A stretch of DNA of 24,175 bases, from IMG/VR virus record IMGVR_UViG_3300025102_000287, positions 1 to 24,175 of that record; one strand, given 5' to 3'. The notes below the pieces were generated by a model. The model did not search any database. It saw nothing but the letters and a program-made list of their open reading frames with translations, and was not told the origin of the DNA. How positions within the stretch are numbered: position 1 is the stretch's first letter; the number at the start of each line of letters is the position of its first letter. Shown piece by piece: positions 23,341-24,175 of this stretch. The position numbers and the translations under genes were made by a program. Origin of the DNA: a virus.

Positions 23341-24175
23341 TTAATCCTTACTACAAACTATTACGTTTGCCCTTTTTATATCCATACCTGGAACAGAAAG
23401 AGCAATTGAAGGTGCTCCCATTGTTCCTGTTAAATTTCCTGATCCACTGACAGGGTGAGTGTGAGAGCCACCACCTCCTGTAGATCCAGTTGAACCACCT
23501 GGTCCAATTCTTGACTGAGGACCACTATCAACATTAGGACCACCACTTATTGATTGAGAAGGGTGAGAGTGAGATGGAATTTCAGGTGTTGACAAAGTCA
23601 CATCACTTGCAGATCCCCCTTCGATTGTTAAAGGAGATATATCAACTGTACCCGCTCCTGAGGTAGCTTTTGATCCTGAAAAAACTGAATTAAATAAATC
23701 TGAACCACCTGTTCCTGCAGTACCAGAAGTTATAACTCTTAGTGTTGCATTGGTTAAAGCCGCTGCAGTATTTTGAGTCCAACCTGTTGGTGCGGACGCT
23801 TGTAAAAAAACCATTTGTGTATCTGCGGGTAAGGTGCTTACTCCTGTTAGATCTCCACCTGCACCAGTAAATGAAGAGGCAACAACCTGTCCATTTGATT
23901 TTACTTGTACAGATCCACCAACCGCACCCGCACCTTTAAAACTGACAGTGCCTAATGAAGATGCAAACAAGTCAACAACTTTGTTACTTGCATTGTTGTA
24001 AGCAATAGTGTGCGCTCCTTGTTGTATTGTAATTGAGTTTGCAGTATGGCCTGTTGGCGCTACCTTTAAAGTATGTGAGCCAGAGGTATTGTTAAAAAAT
24101 ATATAATTATTTTCTACAGCGGGAATGAATACAATAATATCTCCTGTTAAAGCACCAGTAAATTCTATAACTTTA
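23341..24175 (-). CDS. Tail-fibre/collar paralogue 3 (5' end beyond window)
   Basis: First of the three in transcription order. The frame is open through the right edge, and the visible protein starts inside the NKVIEFTGALTGDI region conserved in the other two; the TTG at 23970 is internal. The visible order is VFIPAVENNYIFFNNTSGSHTLKVAP in two stretches, then ADTQMVFLQASAPTGWTQNT, GGSDLFNSVFSGSK, IPSHSHP, a Gly/Ser/Pro loop, SHTHP, and RANVIVCSKD. Its last codons contain the Shine-Dalgarno for paralogue 2 (5-nt spacing). At least 278 residues are present; the rest lies outside. Confidence 0.8.
   Translation of the reverse strand, partial: KVIEFTGALTGDIIVFIPAVENNYIFFNNTSGSHTLKVAPTGHTANSITIQQGAHTIAYNNASNKVVDLFASSLGTVSFKGAGAVGGSVQVKSNGQVVASSFTGAGGDLTGVSTLPADTQMVFLQASAPTGWTQNTAAALTNATLRVITSGTAGTGGSDLFNSVFSGSKATSGAGTVDISPLTIEGGSASDVTLSTPEIPSHSHPSQSISGGPNVDSGPQSRIGPGGSTGSTGGGGSHTHPVSGSGNLTGTMGAPSIALSVPGMDIKRANVIVCSKD
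23345..23349 (-). promoter_or_regulatory. Shine-Dalgarno embedded in last codons of paralogue 3
   Basis: AAGGA formed by the Lys-Asp codons before the stop; 5 nt from the ATG of paralogue 2. Confidence 0.6.

Larger units (their letters stand above)
21253..24175 (-). repeat. Tandem array of three fibre paralogues
   Basis: Three head-to-tail genes, 1-2 nt apart, with matching protein layouts but divergent nucleotides. Most divergence is in the middle region (about residues 145-180) and in the Gly-rich loop between the two HxH motifs. A fourth copy could lie to the right of the window. Confidence 0.8.

Noticed and set aside
23341-23970. Treating paralogue 3 as a complete 209-aa protein from the TTG at 23970
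   Set aside because: The frame continues to the window edge and the extra residues align with the conserved core of the other two paralogues, so it is cut by the window.
21253-24175. Diversity-generating retroelement acting on the fibre loops
   Set aside because: No reverse transcriptase, template repeat or accessory gene is visible in the window, and paralogues differ by whole-loop changes rather than adenine-specific substitutions.

Overview
The window is an AT-rich, tightly packed stretch of a double-stranded DNA phage genome, most likely a marine short-tailed phage. The gene content resembles phages of SAR11 and other marine alphaproteobacteria (pelagiphage or HMO-2011-like). That host guess is inference from gene families, gene order and base composition; no host gene is present. 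Nearly every base is coding, genes overlap by 1-35 nt or sit a few bases apart, and there is no gene-free stretch longer than about 80 nt. I saw no tRNA, integrase, IS element, CRISPR array, RNA polymerase gene or attachment site.

Layout. (1) Positions 2-4631, plus strand, hold the end of the replication module. In order these are the C-terminal part of a primase/helicase-like protein with a four-cysteine cluster, a complete UvrD/Rep-type SF1 helicase, a family A DNA polymerase with an intact 3'-5' exonuclease domain, and two small unknown proteins. (2) Positions 4628-24175, minus strand, hold the virion and lysis module, transcribed toward the replication genes. In transcription order from the right edge these are three tandem paralogous tail-fibre/collar proteins (the first cut by the window edge), a Cys-rich small protein, a small tail-associated protein, two 2OG-Fe(II) oxygenase-like genes, a glycosyltransferase, a third oxygenase-like gene, a P22 gp10-like hub protein, two more oxygenase-like genes, three small head/neck-type proteins, a run of probable internal or ejection proteins (252, 324, 379, 1481 and 508 aa), a 32-aa micro-gene, and a T4-type lysozyme. 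The two modules converge tail to tail with a 4-nt overlap of stop codons.

How the genes work together. The plus-strand genes replicate the genome. The minus-strand genes build the connector, tail and ejection apparatus, decorate the tail tip with several related receptor-binding candidates, and lyse the cell. Five different oxygenase-like genes and one glycosyltransferase are threaded among the tail genes, which suggests a modification cassette acting on tail proteins, host surface glycans or metabolites.

Most notable observations: an SSB-like acidic tip ending in Ile-Pro-Phe on the primase/helicase-like protein; a helicase whose Walker A motif can only be included by starting at a non-standard ATT codon behind a good Shine-Dalgarno; a Leu at the polymerase O-helix position equivalent to E. 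coli Phe762; the 2OG-oxygenase/glycosyltransferase cluster; and the three fibre paralogues, whose paired His-x-His motifs bracket a divergent glycine-rich loop.
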